This document shows positions 45,001-58,100 of a stretch of DNA of 64,000 nucleotides, piece by piece. The stretch's first letter is position 1; each line of letters opens with the position of its first letter. This DNA comes from Periplaneta americana (lineage: Eukaryota > Arthropoda > Insecta > Blattodea > Blattidae). The translations under genes and the position numbers were made by a program. The notes under the pieces were generated by a model. The model was not told the origin of the DNA. It saw only the letters and a program-made list of their open reading frames with translations, and made no database searches. The DNA lies in the NCBI RefSeq assembly GCF_040183065.1, contig NC_091132.1:159314102-159378101 (forward strand), in the 5' to 3' direction.

Positions 45001-48000
45001 GCGCCCAAGCCAGCCCAAAGCCATTCCCAACACATCACTCAATCCAGCTCCCAAGCCATTACCCAGGACAGCTCGCAAGCCAGCCTCCAAGCCAAGCACA
45101 AATACAGGCCTGAAGCCAGCTCCCATTGGAACCCGAATGGCAACTCCCACTCCAGCACCCAACACAGCACCCATGCCAGCCCCCTACCCTGTTCACATTC
45201 TAGCTCCCGAGCCATCCCACAAGCCAGACCCCAAGCCAGCCAACATGCGACCCCCCAAGCAAGCCCCCAAGACAGCTCCAAAGCCATTCCCCAAGCCAAC
45301 TCGGAAGGAATCATCCAAGCAATACCCCAAGCCATTCCCCAAGCCAGCTTCCAAGTCAACCCTCAAGCTAGCTCACATTCGAGCCTCCAAGCCAACTCCC
45401 CATTCAGGACCCAAACCAGCTCCGAAGCCAGCTCTCATTCGAGCCCGCAAGGCATCTCGAATTCCAGCACACAAGCCAGCTCCCATCTCAGCCCCCTGGA
45501 CTGTTCCCATTGATGCTCCCAAGCCAGCCCCCGAGACAGATCCCAAGCTGGCTACTAAGCCATCCCCCAAGCCACCTTCCAAGCCAGCCACCAAGCCAGC
45601 TCGAAGGACATCCCCCAAGCCGGCTCCGAAACCATCCCCCAAACCATCTCCCAACCCAGCCCCCAAGCCAGCTCCCAAGTCTTCCCCCAAGCTAGGTCAC
45701 AAGCCATCCCCCAAGCCAGCGCTCAAGCTATCTCCCAAGCCATCCCCCAAGCCAGCTCACCAGCCAGCTCCCAAGCCAGCCCTCAGGCCAGCTCCCATTC
45801 GAGCCCTCAAGTCAGGTCACATTCCAGAACATAAGCCAACTCCCATGCCAGCCCAAAAGCCTGCACCCAAGCCAGCTCCCATGCAGCCAGAAACCAGCTA
45901 CATACCCAACCCCCAAGCCAGCTCCCAAGCCATCCCCCAAGCCAGGTCACAAGCCATTCTCTAAGCCAGCTCCCAAGCCAGGCCCCAAGAGTGCGCTCAA
46001 GCTATCTCCCAAGCCGTCACCCAAGCCAGCTCACAAGCTACCTCCCAAGCCTGCCCTCAAGTTAGCCCTCAAGGCAGCTCCCATTCGAGCCCCCAAGGCA
46101 ACTGCCGTTCCAGGACCCAAGACATCTCCCATGCCACGCCCAAAGCCTGAAACCATTCCAGCTCCCAAGTCATCCCCCAAGACAGCTCCCAAGCCATTCC
46201 CCAAGCTAGATCCCAAGCCAGCTTCCACGTCAGCCCTAAAGCCAGCTCCCATTAGAGCCCTCTAGAAATCTTCCATTCCAGCACCAAAGCTAGCTCTCAA
46301 ACCATCCCACAAACCAGCTCCCAATCCATCCCCGAAGCCAGCTCGCAAGCCAGCGCCCTAGCCAACACAAACGTCAGCTCCGAAGCCAGCTCCCATTCGA
46401 GCCCGCAAGGCAACTCCCATTCCAGCACCCAACCCAGCACCCATGCCAGCCCCCAGGGATCCTCCCATCCCATCTCCCAAACCAGGCCTGAACACACCTC
46501 CCAAGCCGGCCACCAAGCAATCCCGCAAGCCAGCTTCCAAGCCAGCCCCAAGCCAGCTCCCAAGCCATACCCATGCCAGCTCTGAAGCCATCCCCCAATC
46601 CAGTTCCCAAGCCTTTTCCCAAGCTAGCTCCCAAGCCATCCCCCAATCCAGCTCACAAGCCAACCCCCAAGCCAGCTACCAAACTAATTCCCAAACCAAC
46701 ACCCAAGCGACCTCGAAAGCCAGCCCCCAAGACAGGTCCCAAACTAGCTCCGAAGCCAGCTCCCACTCGAGCCCGCAATGCAACTCCCATTCCAGCACCT
46801 AACCCAGCTCCCATGCTAGCCCCCAAGGGTCCTCCCATCCGATCCAACAAGCCAGACCAGAACACAGCTCCCAAGCCAGCCACCAAGCAATCCCGTAAGC
46901 CAGCTTCCAAGCCAGCCCCAAGGCAACTCCCAAGCCTTCCCCCATGCCAGCTCGGAAGCCATCCCCCAATACAGTTCCCAAGCCAGCCCCCAAGCCAGTT
47001 CCCAAGCTAGCTCCCAAGCCATCCCCCAATCCAGCTCACAAGCCAACACCCAAGCCAGCTACCAAACTAGCTCCCAAACCAACACCCAAGCGACCTCGAA
47101 AGCCAGCCCCCAAACCAGGTCCCAAACTAGCTCCTAAGCCATCCCCCAAGCCAGCTCACAAGCAATCCCGCAAGCAAGCCCGAAAGTCATTCCTCGAGCC
47201 AGCTCCCATTCGAGCCTCCAATCCACATCCCATTCAAGCACCCGAGCCAGCTCCCATGCCAGCCCACAAGCCAGCGCCCAAGCCAGCCCAAAGCCAGTTT
47301 CTACACATCACTCAATCCAGCTCCCAAGCCATTACTCAGGACAGCTCGCAAGCCAGGCTCCAAGCCAAGCACAAATACAGGCCTGAAGCCAGCTCCCATT
47401 GGAACCCGCATGGCAACTCCCACTCCAGCACCCAACACAACACCCATGCCAGCCCCCTAGCCTGGTCCCATTCCAGCTCCCAAGCCATACCACAAGCCAG
47501 ACCCCAAGACAGCTCCTAAGCCAGCCAACATGCGACCTCCCAAGCAAGACCCCAAGCCAGCTCCAAAGCCATTCCCTAAGCCTACTCGGAAGGCATCCTC
47601 CAAGCAATACCCCAAGCCATCCCCCAAGCCACCCCCAAGACAACCCTCTAGCTAGCTCACATTCGAGCCCCCAAGCCATCTCCCAATTCAGGACCCAACC
47701 CTGCTCCGAAGCCAGCTCTCATTCGAGACCCAAGGCATCTCGAATTCCAGCACACAAGCCAGCTCCCATCCCAGCCCCCAGGACTGTTCCCATTGATGCT
47801 CCCAAGCATTTCCCAAGCCAGCCCGCGAGACAGATCCCAAGCTGGCTACTAAGCCATCCCCCAAGCCACCTTCCAAGCCAGCCACCAAGCCAGCTCGAAG
47901 GACATCCCCCAAGCCGGCTCCGAAACCATCCCCACGCCATCTCCCAACCCAGCCCCCAAGCCAGCTCCCAAGACTTCCCCCAAGCTAGCTCACAAGCCAT

Positions 48001-48540
48001 CCCCCGAGCCAGCGCTCAATCTATCTCCCAAGCCATCCCCCAAGCCATCTCACAAGCCAGCTCCGAAGCCAGCCCTCAGGCCAGCTCCCATTCGAGCCTC
48101 AAGTCAGCTCATATTCCAGAACATAAGCCAGCTCCCATGCCAGGACACAAGCCTGCACCCAAGCCAGCGCCCATGCAGCCCAGAAACCAGCTCCCAACCC
48201 AGCCCCCAAGCCAGCTCCCAAGCCATCCCCCAAGCCAGGTCACAGGCCATTCTCCAAGCCAACTCCCAAGCCAGGCTCCAAGACTGCGCTCAAGCTGTCT
48301 CCCAAGCCATCACCCAAGCCAGCTCACAAGCTAGCTCCCAAGCCAGCCCTCAAGTTAGCCCTCAAGCCAGCTCCCATTCGAGCCCTCAACGCAACTGCCA
48401 TTCCAGGACCCAAGACATCTCCTATGCAACGCCCCTAGCCTGAAACCATTCCAGCTCCCAAGTCATCCCCCAAGACAGCTCCCAAGCCATCCCCCAAGCT
48501 AGATCCCAAGCCAGCACCCACGTCAGCCATAAAGCCAGCT
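39062..48540 (+). repeat. Block A of a ~9.3-kb array duplication
   Basis: Corresponds to 52,128-61,230. The offset is 13,065 at the start and 12,694 to 12,706 afterwards, because block A has one extra ~371-bp subunit around 39,540-39,910. Long stretches are almost identical, for example 41,286-41,507 versus 53,992-54,213. It starts exactly where the displaced 954-bp copy ends. Confidence 0.85.
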
Positions 48541-51500
48541 CCCATTCCAGCTCTCAAGAAATCTTCCATTCCTGCACCAAAGCAAGCTCTCAAGCCATCC
48601 CACAAACCAGTTCCCAAACCATTCCCGAAGCCAGCTCGCAAGCCAGCGCCCTAGCCTACACAAACGTCTGCTCCGAAGCCAGCTCCCATTCGAGCCCGCA
48701 AGCCAAATCCCAATTCAGGACCCAACCCAGCTCCGAAGCCAGCTCTCATTCGAGCCCGCAAGGCAACTCGAATTCCTGCACACAAGCCAGCTCCCATCTC
48801 AGCCCATTGGACTGTTCCCATTGATGCTCCCAAGCTTTTCCCAAGCCAGCCCCCGAGACAGATCCCAGGCTGGCTACTAAGCCATTCCCCAAGCCACCTT
48901 TCAAGCCAGTTACCAAGCCAGCTCGAAGGACATCCCCAAGCCGGCTCCGAAAACATCCCCCAAGCCAACTCTCAACCCAGCCCCCAAGCCAGCTCCCAAG
49001 TCTTCCCCCAAGCTAGCTCACAAGCCATCCCCCAAGCCAGCGCTCAAGCTATGTCCCAAGCCATCCCCCAAACCAGCTCACAAGCCAGCTCCCAAGCCAG
49101 CCCTCAGGCCAGCTCCCATTCGAGCCCTCAAGTCAGATTACATTCCAGAACATAAGCCAGCTCCCATGCCAGCCCACAAGCCTGCACCCAAGCCAGCTCA
49201 CATGCAGCCCAGAAACCAGCTCCCAACCCGGACTCCATGCCATCCCCCAAGCCAGGTCACAAGCCATGCTACAAGCCAGCTCCCAAGCCAGGCCCCAAGA
49301 CTGCGCTCAAGCTATCTCCCAAGCCATCACCCAAGCCAGCTCACAAGCTAGCTCCCAAGCCAGCCCTCAAGTTTGCCCTCAAGCCAGCTCCCATTTGAGC
49401 CCCCAAGGCAATTGCCATTCCAGGACCCAAGACATCTCCCATGTCACGGCCCAAAGCCTGAAACCATTCCAGCTCCCAAGTCATCCCCCAAGACAGCTCC
49501 CAAGCCATCCCCCAAGCTAGATCCCAAGCCAGCACCCACGTCAGCCCCAAAAGCCAGCTCCCATTCGCGCCCTCAAGAAATCTTCAATTCCAGCACCAAA
49601 GCTAGCTCTCAAGCCATCCCAAACACCAGCTCCCAAACCATCCCGGAAGCCAGCTCGCAAGCCAGCGCCCTAGCCAACACAAACGTCAGCTCCGAAGCCA
49701 GCACCCATTCGAGCCAGCAGGGCAACTCCCATTCCAGCGCCCAACCCAGCTCCCATGCCTGCCTTCAAGGATCCTGCCATCCCATCCCCCAAGCCAGGCC
49801 TGAACTCAGCTCCCAAGCCAGCCACCAAGCAATCCCGCAAGCCAGCTTCCAAGCCAGACCCAAGCCAACTCCCAAGCCATCCCCCATGCCAGCTCGGAAG
49901 CCATCCCCAATCCAGTTCCCAAGCCAGCCCCCAAGCCAGTTCCCAAGCTATCCACCAATCCAGGTCACAAGCCAACCCCCAAGCCAGCTACCAAACTAGC
50001 TCCCAAACCAACACCCAAGCGACCTCGAAAGCCAGCACCCAAGCCAGGTCCCAAACTAGCTCCGAAGCCAGCTCCCATTCGAGCCCGCAAGGCAACTGTC
50101 ATTCCAGCACCCAACCCAGCTCCCACGCCAGCCACCAAGCAATCCCGCAAGCCAGCTTCCAAGCCTGCCCCAAGCCAACTCCCAAGCCATCCCCCATGCC
50201 ATCTCGGATGCCATCCCCCAATCCAGTTCCCAAGACAGCCCACAAGCCAGTTCCCAAGCTAGCTCCCAAGCCATCCCCCAATCCAGCTCACAAGCCAAAC
50301 CCCAATCCAGCTACCTAACTAGCTCCCAAACCAACACCCAAGCGACCTCGAAAGCCAGCCCCCAAGCCAGGTCCCAAACTAGCTCCGAAGCCAGCTCCCA
50401 TTCGAGCCCGCAAGGCAACTCCCATTCCAGCACCCAACCCAGCTCCCATGCCAGCCCCCAAGGTTCCTCCCATCCCATCCCCCAAGCCAGGCCAGAACAC
50501 AGCTCCCAAGCCAGCCACCATGCAATCCCGCAAGCCAGCTTCCAAGCCAGCCCCAAGCCAACTCCCAAGCCATCCCCCATGCCAGCTCGGAAGCCATCCC
50601 CCAATACAGTTCCCAAGCCAGCCCCCAATCCAGTTCCCGAGCTAGCTCCCAAACCATCCCCCAATCCAGCTCACAAGCCAACCTCCAAGCCAGCTACCAA
50701 ACTAGCTCCCAAACCAACACCCAAGCGACCTCAAAAGCCAACCCCCAAGCCAGGTCCCAAACTAGCTCCTAAGCCATCCCCCAAGCCAGCTCACAAGCAA
50801 TCCCGCAAGCCAGCCCGAAAGTCAGTCCTCGAGCCAGCTCCAATTCTAGCCTCCAATCCACATCCCTTTCAAGCACCCGAGCCAGCTCCCATGCCAGCCC
50901 ACAAGCCAGCGACCAAGCCAGCCCGATGCCAGTCCCAACCCATCACTCAATCCAGCTCCCAAGCCATTACCAAGGACAGCTCGCAAGCCAGCCTCCAAGC
51001 CAAGCACCAATACAGGCCTGAAGCCAGCTCCCATTGGAGCCCGCATGGCAACTCCCACTCCAGCACCCAACCAAGTACCCATGCCAGCCCCCTAGCCTGT
51101 TCACATTCCAGCTCCCAAGCCATCCCACAAGCCAGACCCCAAGCCAGCTAACATGCGACCACCCAAGCAAGCCCCTACGCCAGCTCCAAAGCCATTCCCC
51201 AAACCAACTCGGAAGGCATCCTCCAAGCAATACCCCAAGCCATCCCCCAAGCCAGCCCCCAAGTCAACCCTGAAGCTAGCTCACATTCCAGACCCCAAGC
51301 CAACTCCCAATTCAGGACCCAACCCAGCTCCGAAGCCAGCTCTCATTCGAGCCCGCAACGCATCTCGAATTCCAACACACAAGCCAGCTCCCAACTCAGC
51401 CCTCAGGACTGTTCCCATTGTTGCTCCCAAGATTTTCCCAAGCCAGCCCCCGAGACAGATCCCAAGCTGGCTACTAAGCCATCCCCCAAGCCACCTTCAA

Positions 51501-52127
51501 GCCAGCCACCAAGCCAGATCGAAGGACATCCCCCAAGCCGGCTCCGAAACCATCCCACAAGACATCTCCCAACCCAGCCCCCAAGCCAGCTCCCAAGTCT
51601 TCCCCCAAGCTAGCTCACAAGTCATCCCCCAAGCCAGCGCTCAAGCTATCTCCCAAGCCATCCCCCAAACCAGCCCACAAGCCAGCTCCCAAGCCAGCCC
51701 TCATGCCAGCTCCCATTCGAGCCCTCAAGTCAGCTCACATTCCTGAACATAAGCCAGCTCCCATGCCAGCCCACAAGCCTGTATCCAAGCCTGCTCCCAT
51801 GCATCCCAGAAACCAGCTCCCAACCCAGCCCCCAAGCCAGGTCACAAGCCATGCTCCAAGCCAGCTCCCAAGCCAGACCCCAAGACTGCGCTCAAGCTAT
51901 CTCCCAAGCCATCCCCCAAGACAGCTCACAAGCTAGCTACCAAGCCAGCCCTCAAGTTAGCCCTCAAGCCAACTCTCATTCGAGCCCCCAAGGCAACTGC
52001 CATTCCAGGACTCAAGACATTTCCCATGCCACACCCCAAGCCTGAAACCATTCCAGTTCCCAAGTCATCCCCCAAGACAGATCCCAAGCCATCCCCCAAT
52101 CTAGATCCCAAGCCAGCACCCACGTCA

Positions 52128-55100
52128 GCCATAAAGCCAGCTCCCATTCGAGCCCTCAGGAAATCTTCCATTCCAGCACCAAAGCTAGCTCTCAAGCCAT
52201 CCCACAAACCAGCTCCCAAGACATCCCCGAAGCCAGCTCGCAAGGCAGCGCCCTAGCCAACACAAACGTCAGCTCCGAAGCCAGCTCCCGTTCGAGCCCG
52301 CAAAGCAACTCCCATTACAGCACCCAACCCAGCTCCCATGCCAGCCCCCAAGGATCCTCCCTTCCCATCCCCCAAACCAGACCTGAACACAGCTCCCAAG
52401 CCAGCCACCAAGCAATCCCGCAAGCCAGCTTCCAAGCCAGCCCCAAGCCATCCCCCATGCCAGCTCAGAAGCCATCCCCCAAATCCAGTTCCCAAGCCAG
52501 TTCCCAAGCTAGCTCCCAAGCCAATACCCCAATCCAGCTCACAAGCCAACTCCCAAGCCAGCTACCAAACTAGCTCCCAAACCAACACCCAAGCGACCTC
52601 GAAAGCCAGCCCCCAAGACAGGTCCCAAACTAGCTCCGAAGCCAGCTCCAATTCGAGCCCGAAAGGCAACTCCCATTCCAGCACCCAACCCAGCTCCCAT
52701 GCCAGTACCCAAGAGTCCTCCCATCCCATCCCCCAAGCCAGGCCAGTACACAGCTCCCAAGCCAGCCACCAAGCAATCCCGCAAGCCAGCTTCCAAGCCA
52801 GCCTCAAGCCAACTCCCAAGCCATCCCCCGTGCCAGCTCGGAAGCCATCCCCCAAACCAGTTCCCAAGCCAGCCCCCAAGCCAGTTCCCAAGCTAGCTCC
52901 CAAGCCATCCCCCAATCCAGCTCACAAGCCCACTCCCAAGCCAGCTACCAAACTAGCTCCCAAACCAACACCCAAGCGACCTCGAAAGCCAGCCCCCAAG
53001 CCAGGTCCCAAACTATCTCCTAAGCCATCCCCCAAGCCATCTCACAAGCAATGCCGCAAGCCAGCCCGAAAGTCAGTCCTCGAGCCAGCTCCCATTCCAG
53101 CCTCCAATCCACATCCCATTCAAGCGCCCGAGCCAGCTCCCATGCCAGCCCACAACCCAGCGCCCAAGCCAGCCCAAAGCCATTCCCAACACATCACTCA
53201 ATCCAGCTCCCTAGCCATTACACAGGACAGCTCGCAAGCCAGCCTCCTAGCCAAGCACCAATACAGGCCTGAAGCCAGCTCCCATTGGAACCCGCATGGC
53301 AACTCCCACTCCAGCACCCAACACAGCACCCATGCCAGCCCCCTAGCCTGTTCACATTCCAGCTCCCGAGCCATCCCACAAGCCAGACCCCAAGCCAGCC
53401 ATCATGCGACTTCCCAAGCAAGCCCCCAAGACAGCTCCAAAGCCATTCCCCAAGCCAACTCGGAAGTCATCATCCAAGCAATACCCCAAGCCAGCCCCCA
53501 AGTCAACCCTCAAGCTAGCTCACATTCGAGCCCCCAAGCCAACTCCCCATTCAGGACCCAACCCAGCTCCGAAGCCAGCTCTCATTCGAGCCCGCAAGGC
53601 ATCTCGAATTCCAGCACACAAGCCAGCTCCCATCTCAGCCTCCTGGACTGTTCCCATTGATGCTCCCATGCCAGCCCCCGAGACAGATCCCAAGCTGGCT
53701 ACTAAGCCATCCCCCAAGCCACCTTCCAAGCCAGCCACCAAGCCAGCTCGTAGGACATCCCCCAAGCCGGCTCCGAAACCATCCCCCAAGCCATCTCCCA
53801 ACCCAGCCCCCAAGCCAGCTCCCAAGTCTTCCCCCAAGCTAGGTCACAAGCCATCCCCCAAGCCAGCGCTCAAGCTATCTCCCAAGCCATCCCCCAAGCC
53901 AGCTCACAAGCCAGCTCCCAAGCTAGCTCTCAGGCCAGCTCCCTTTCGAGCCCTCTAGTCAGCTCACATTCCAGAACATAAGCCAACTCCCATGCCAGCC
54001 CAAAAGCCTGCACCCAAGCCAGCTCCCATGCAGCCCAGAAACCAGCTACCTACCGAGCCCCCAAGCCAGCTCCCAAGCCATCCCCCAAGCCAGGTCACAA
54101 GCCATTCTCTAAGCCAGCTCCCAAGCCAGGCCCCAAGACTGCGCTCAAGCTATCTCCCAAGCCGTCACCCAAGCCAGCTCACAAGCTACCTCCCAAGCCT
54201 GCCCTCAAGTTAGCCCTCAAGGCAGCTCCCATTCGAGCCCCCAAGGCAACTGCCATTCCAGGACCCAAGACATCTCCCATGCCACGCCCAAAGCCTGAAA
54301 CCATTCCAGCTCCCAAGTCATCCCCCAAGACAGCTCCCAAGCCATCCCCCAAGCTAGATCCCAAGCCAGCTCCCACGTCAGCTCTACAGCCAGCTCCCAT
54401 TCGAGCCTTCTAGAAATCTTCCATTCCAGCACCAAAGCTAGCTCTCAAACCATCCCACAAACCAGCTCCCAATCCATCCCCGAAGCCAGCTCGCAAGCCA
54501 ACACAAACGTCAGCTCCGAAGCCAGCTCCCATTCGAGCCCGCAAGGCAACTCCAATTCCAGCACCCAACCCAGCACCCATGCCAGCCCCCAAGGATCCTC
54601 CCATCCCTTCCCCCAAACCAGGCCTGAACACACCTCCCAAGCCGACCACCAAGCAATCCCGCAAGCCAGCTTCCAAGCCAGCCCCAAGCCAACTCCCATG
54701 CCATCCCCCATGCCAGCTCGGAAGACATCCCCCAATCCAGTTCCCAAGCCTGTTCCCAAGCTAGCTCCCAAGCCATCCCCCAATCCAGCTCACAAGCCAA
54801 CCCCCAAGTCAGCTACCAAACTAGTTCCGAAACCAACACCCAAGCGACCTCGAAAGCCAGCCCCCAAGCCAGGTCCCAAACTAGCTCCGAAGCCAGCTCC
54901 CACTCGAGCCCGCAAGGCAACTCCCATTCCAGCACCCTACCCAGCTCCCATGCCAGCCCCCAAGGGTCCCCCATCCCATCCAACAAGCCAGACCAGAACA
55001 CAGCTCCCAAGCCAGCCACCAAGCAATCCCGTAAGCCAGCTTCCAAGCCAGCCCCAAGGCAACTCCTAAGCCATCCCCCATGCCAGCTCGGAAGCCATCC

Positions 55101-58100
55101 CCCAATCCAGTTCCCAAGCCAGCCTTCAAGCCAGTTCCCAAGCTAGCTCCCAAGCCATCCCCCAATCCAGCTCACAAGCCAACACCCAAGCCAGCCACCA
55201 AACTAGCTCCCAAACCAACACCCAAGCGACCTCGAATGCCAGCCCCCAAACCAGGTCCCAAACTAGCTCCTAAGCCATCCCCCAAGCCAGCTCACGAGCA
55301 ATCCCACAAGCACGCCCGAAAGTCATTCCTCGAGGCAGCTCCCATTCGAGCCTCCAATCCACATCCCATTCAAGCACCCGAGCCAGCTCCCATGCCAGCC
55401 CACAAGCCAGCGCCCAAGTCAGCCCAAAGCCAGTCCCTACACATCACTCAATCCAGCTCCCAAGCCATTACCAAGGACAGCTCGCAAGCCAGGCTCCAAG
55501 CCAAGCACCAATACAGGCCTGAAGCCAGCTCCCATTGGAACCCGCATGGCAACTCCCACTCCAGCACCCAACACAGCACCCATGCCAGTCCCCTAGCCTG
55601 GTCCCATTCCAGCTCCCAAGCCATACCACAAGCCAGACCCCAAGACAGCTCCCAAGCCAGCCAACATGCGACTCCCCAAGCAAGACCCCAAGCCAGCTCC
55701 AAAGCCATTCCCTAAGCCAACTCGGAAGGCATCCTCCAAGCAATACCCAAAGCCATCCCCCAAGCCAGCCCCCAAGTCAACCCTCAAGCTAGCTCACATT
55801 CGAGCCCCCAAGCCAACTCCCAATTCAGGACCCAAGCCAGCTCCGAAGCCAGCTCTCATTCGAGCCCACAAGGCATCTCGAATTCCAGCACACAAGCCAG
55901 CTCCCATCCCAGCCCCCAGGACTGTTCCTATTGATTCTCCCAATCTTTTCCCAAGCCAGCCCCCGAGACAGATCCCAAGCTGGCTACTAAGCCATTCCCC
56001 AAGCCACTTCCCAAGCCAGCCACCAAGCCAGCTCGAATGACATCCCCCAAGCCGGCTCCGAAACCATCCCCCAAGCCATCTCCCAGCCCAGCCCCCAAGC
56101 CAGCTCCCAAGTCTTCCTCAAGCTAGCTCACAAGCCATCCCCCAAGCCAGCGCTCAAGCTATCTCCCAAGCCATCCCCGAAGCCAGCTCCCAAGCCAGCC
56201 CTCTGGCCAGCTCCCATTCGAGCCCTCAAGTCAGCTCACATTCCAGAACATAAGCCAGCTCCCATGCCAGCCCACAAGCCTGCACCCAAGCCAGCGCCCA
56301 TGCAGCCCAGAAACCATCTCCCAACGCAGCCCCCAAGCCAGCTCCCAAGCCATCCCCCAAGCCAGGTCAAAAGCCATGCTACAAGCCAGCTCCCAAGCCA
56401 GGCCCCAAGACTGCGCTCAAGCTATCTCCCAAGCCATCACCCAAGCCAGCTCACAAGCTAGCTCCCAAGCCAGCCCTCAAGTTAGCCCTCAAGCCAGCTC
56501 CCATTTGAGCCCCCAAGGCAACTGCCATTCCAGGACCCAAGACATCTCCCATGTCACGGCCCAAAGCCTGAAACCATTCCAGCTCCCAAGTCATCCCCCA
56601 AGACAGCTCCCAAGCCATCCCCCAAGCTAGATCCCAAGCCAGAACCCACGTCAGCCCTAAAGCCAGCTCCCATTCGAGCCCTCAAGAAATCTTCCATTCC
56701 AGCAGCAAAGCTAGCTCTCAAGCCATCCCACAAACCAGCTCCCAAGCCATCACCGAAGCCAGCTCGCAAGACAGCGCCCTAGCCAACTCAAACATCAGCT
56801 CCGAAGCCAGCTCCCATTCGAGCCCGCAAGGCAACTCCCATTCCAGCACCCAACCCAGCTCCCATGCCAGCCCCAAAGGATCCTGCCATCCCATCCCACA
56901 AGCCAGGCCTGAACTCAGCTCCCAAGCCAGCCACCAAGCAATCCCGCAAGCCAGCTTCCAAGCCAGCCCCAAGCCAACTCCCAAGCCATCCCCCATGCCA
57001 GCTCGGAAGCCATCCCCCAATCCAGTTCCCAAGCCAGCCCCCAAGCCAGTTCCCAAGCAAGGTCCCAAGCCATCCCCCAATCCAGCTCATAAGCCAACAA
57101 CCAAGCCAGCTATCAAACTAGCTCCCAAACCAACACCCAAGCGACCTCGAAAGCCAGCACCCAAGCCAGGTCCCAAACTACCTCCGAAGCCAGCTCTCAT
57201 TCGAGCCCGCAAGGCAACTCTCATTCCAGCAACCAACCCAGCTCCCATGCCAGCCCCCAAGGATCCTCCCATCCCTTCCCCCAAGCCAGGCCAGAACACA
57301 GCTCCCAAGCCAGCCACCAAGCATTCCCGCATGCCAGCTTCCAAGCCAGCCCCAAGCCAACTCCCAAGCCATCCCCCATGCCAGCTCGGAAGCCATCACC
57401 CAATCCAGTTCCCAATCCAGCCCCCAATCCAGTTCCCAAGCTAGCTCCCAAGCCATCCCCCTATCCAGCTCACTAGCCAACACCCAAGCCAGCTACCAAA
57501 CTAGCTCCCAGACCAACACCCAAGCGACCTCGAAAGCCAGCCCCAAGCCAGGTCCCAATCTAGCTCCTAAGCCATCCCCCAAGCCAGCTCACAACCAATG
57601 CCGCAAACCAGACCGAAAGTCAGTCCTTGAGCCAGCTCCCATTCCAGCCTCCAATCCACATCCCATTCAAGCACCCGAGCCAGCTCCCATGCCAGCCCAC
57701 AAGCCAGCGCCCAAGCCAGCCCAAAGCCATTCCCAACACATCACTCAATCCAGCTCCCAAGCCATTACCCAGGACAGCTCGCAAGCCAGCCTCCAAGCCA
57801 AGCACCAATACAGGCCTGAAGCCAGCTCCCATTGGACCCCGCATGGCAACTCCCACTCCAGCACCCAACACAGCACCCATGCCAGCCCCCTACCCTGTTC
57901 ACATTCTAGCTCCCGAGCCATCCCACAAGCCAGACCCCAAGCCAGCCAACATGCGACCCCCCAAGCAAGCCCCCAAGACAGCTCCAAAGCCATTCCCCAA
58001 GCCAACTCGGAAGGCATCATCCAAGCAATACCCCAAGCCATCCCCCAAGCCAGCTTCCAAGTCAACCCTCAAGCTAGCTCACATTCGAGCCTCCAAGCCA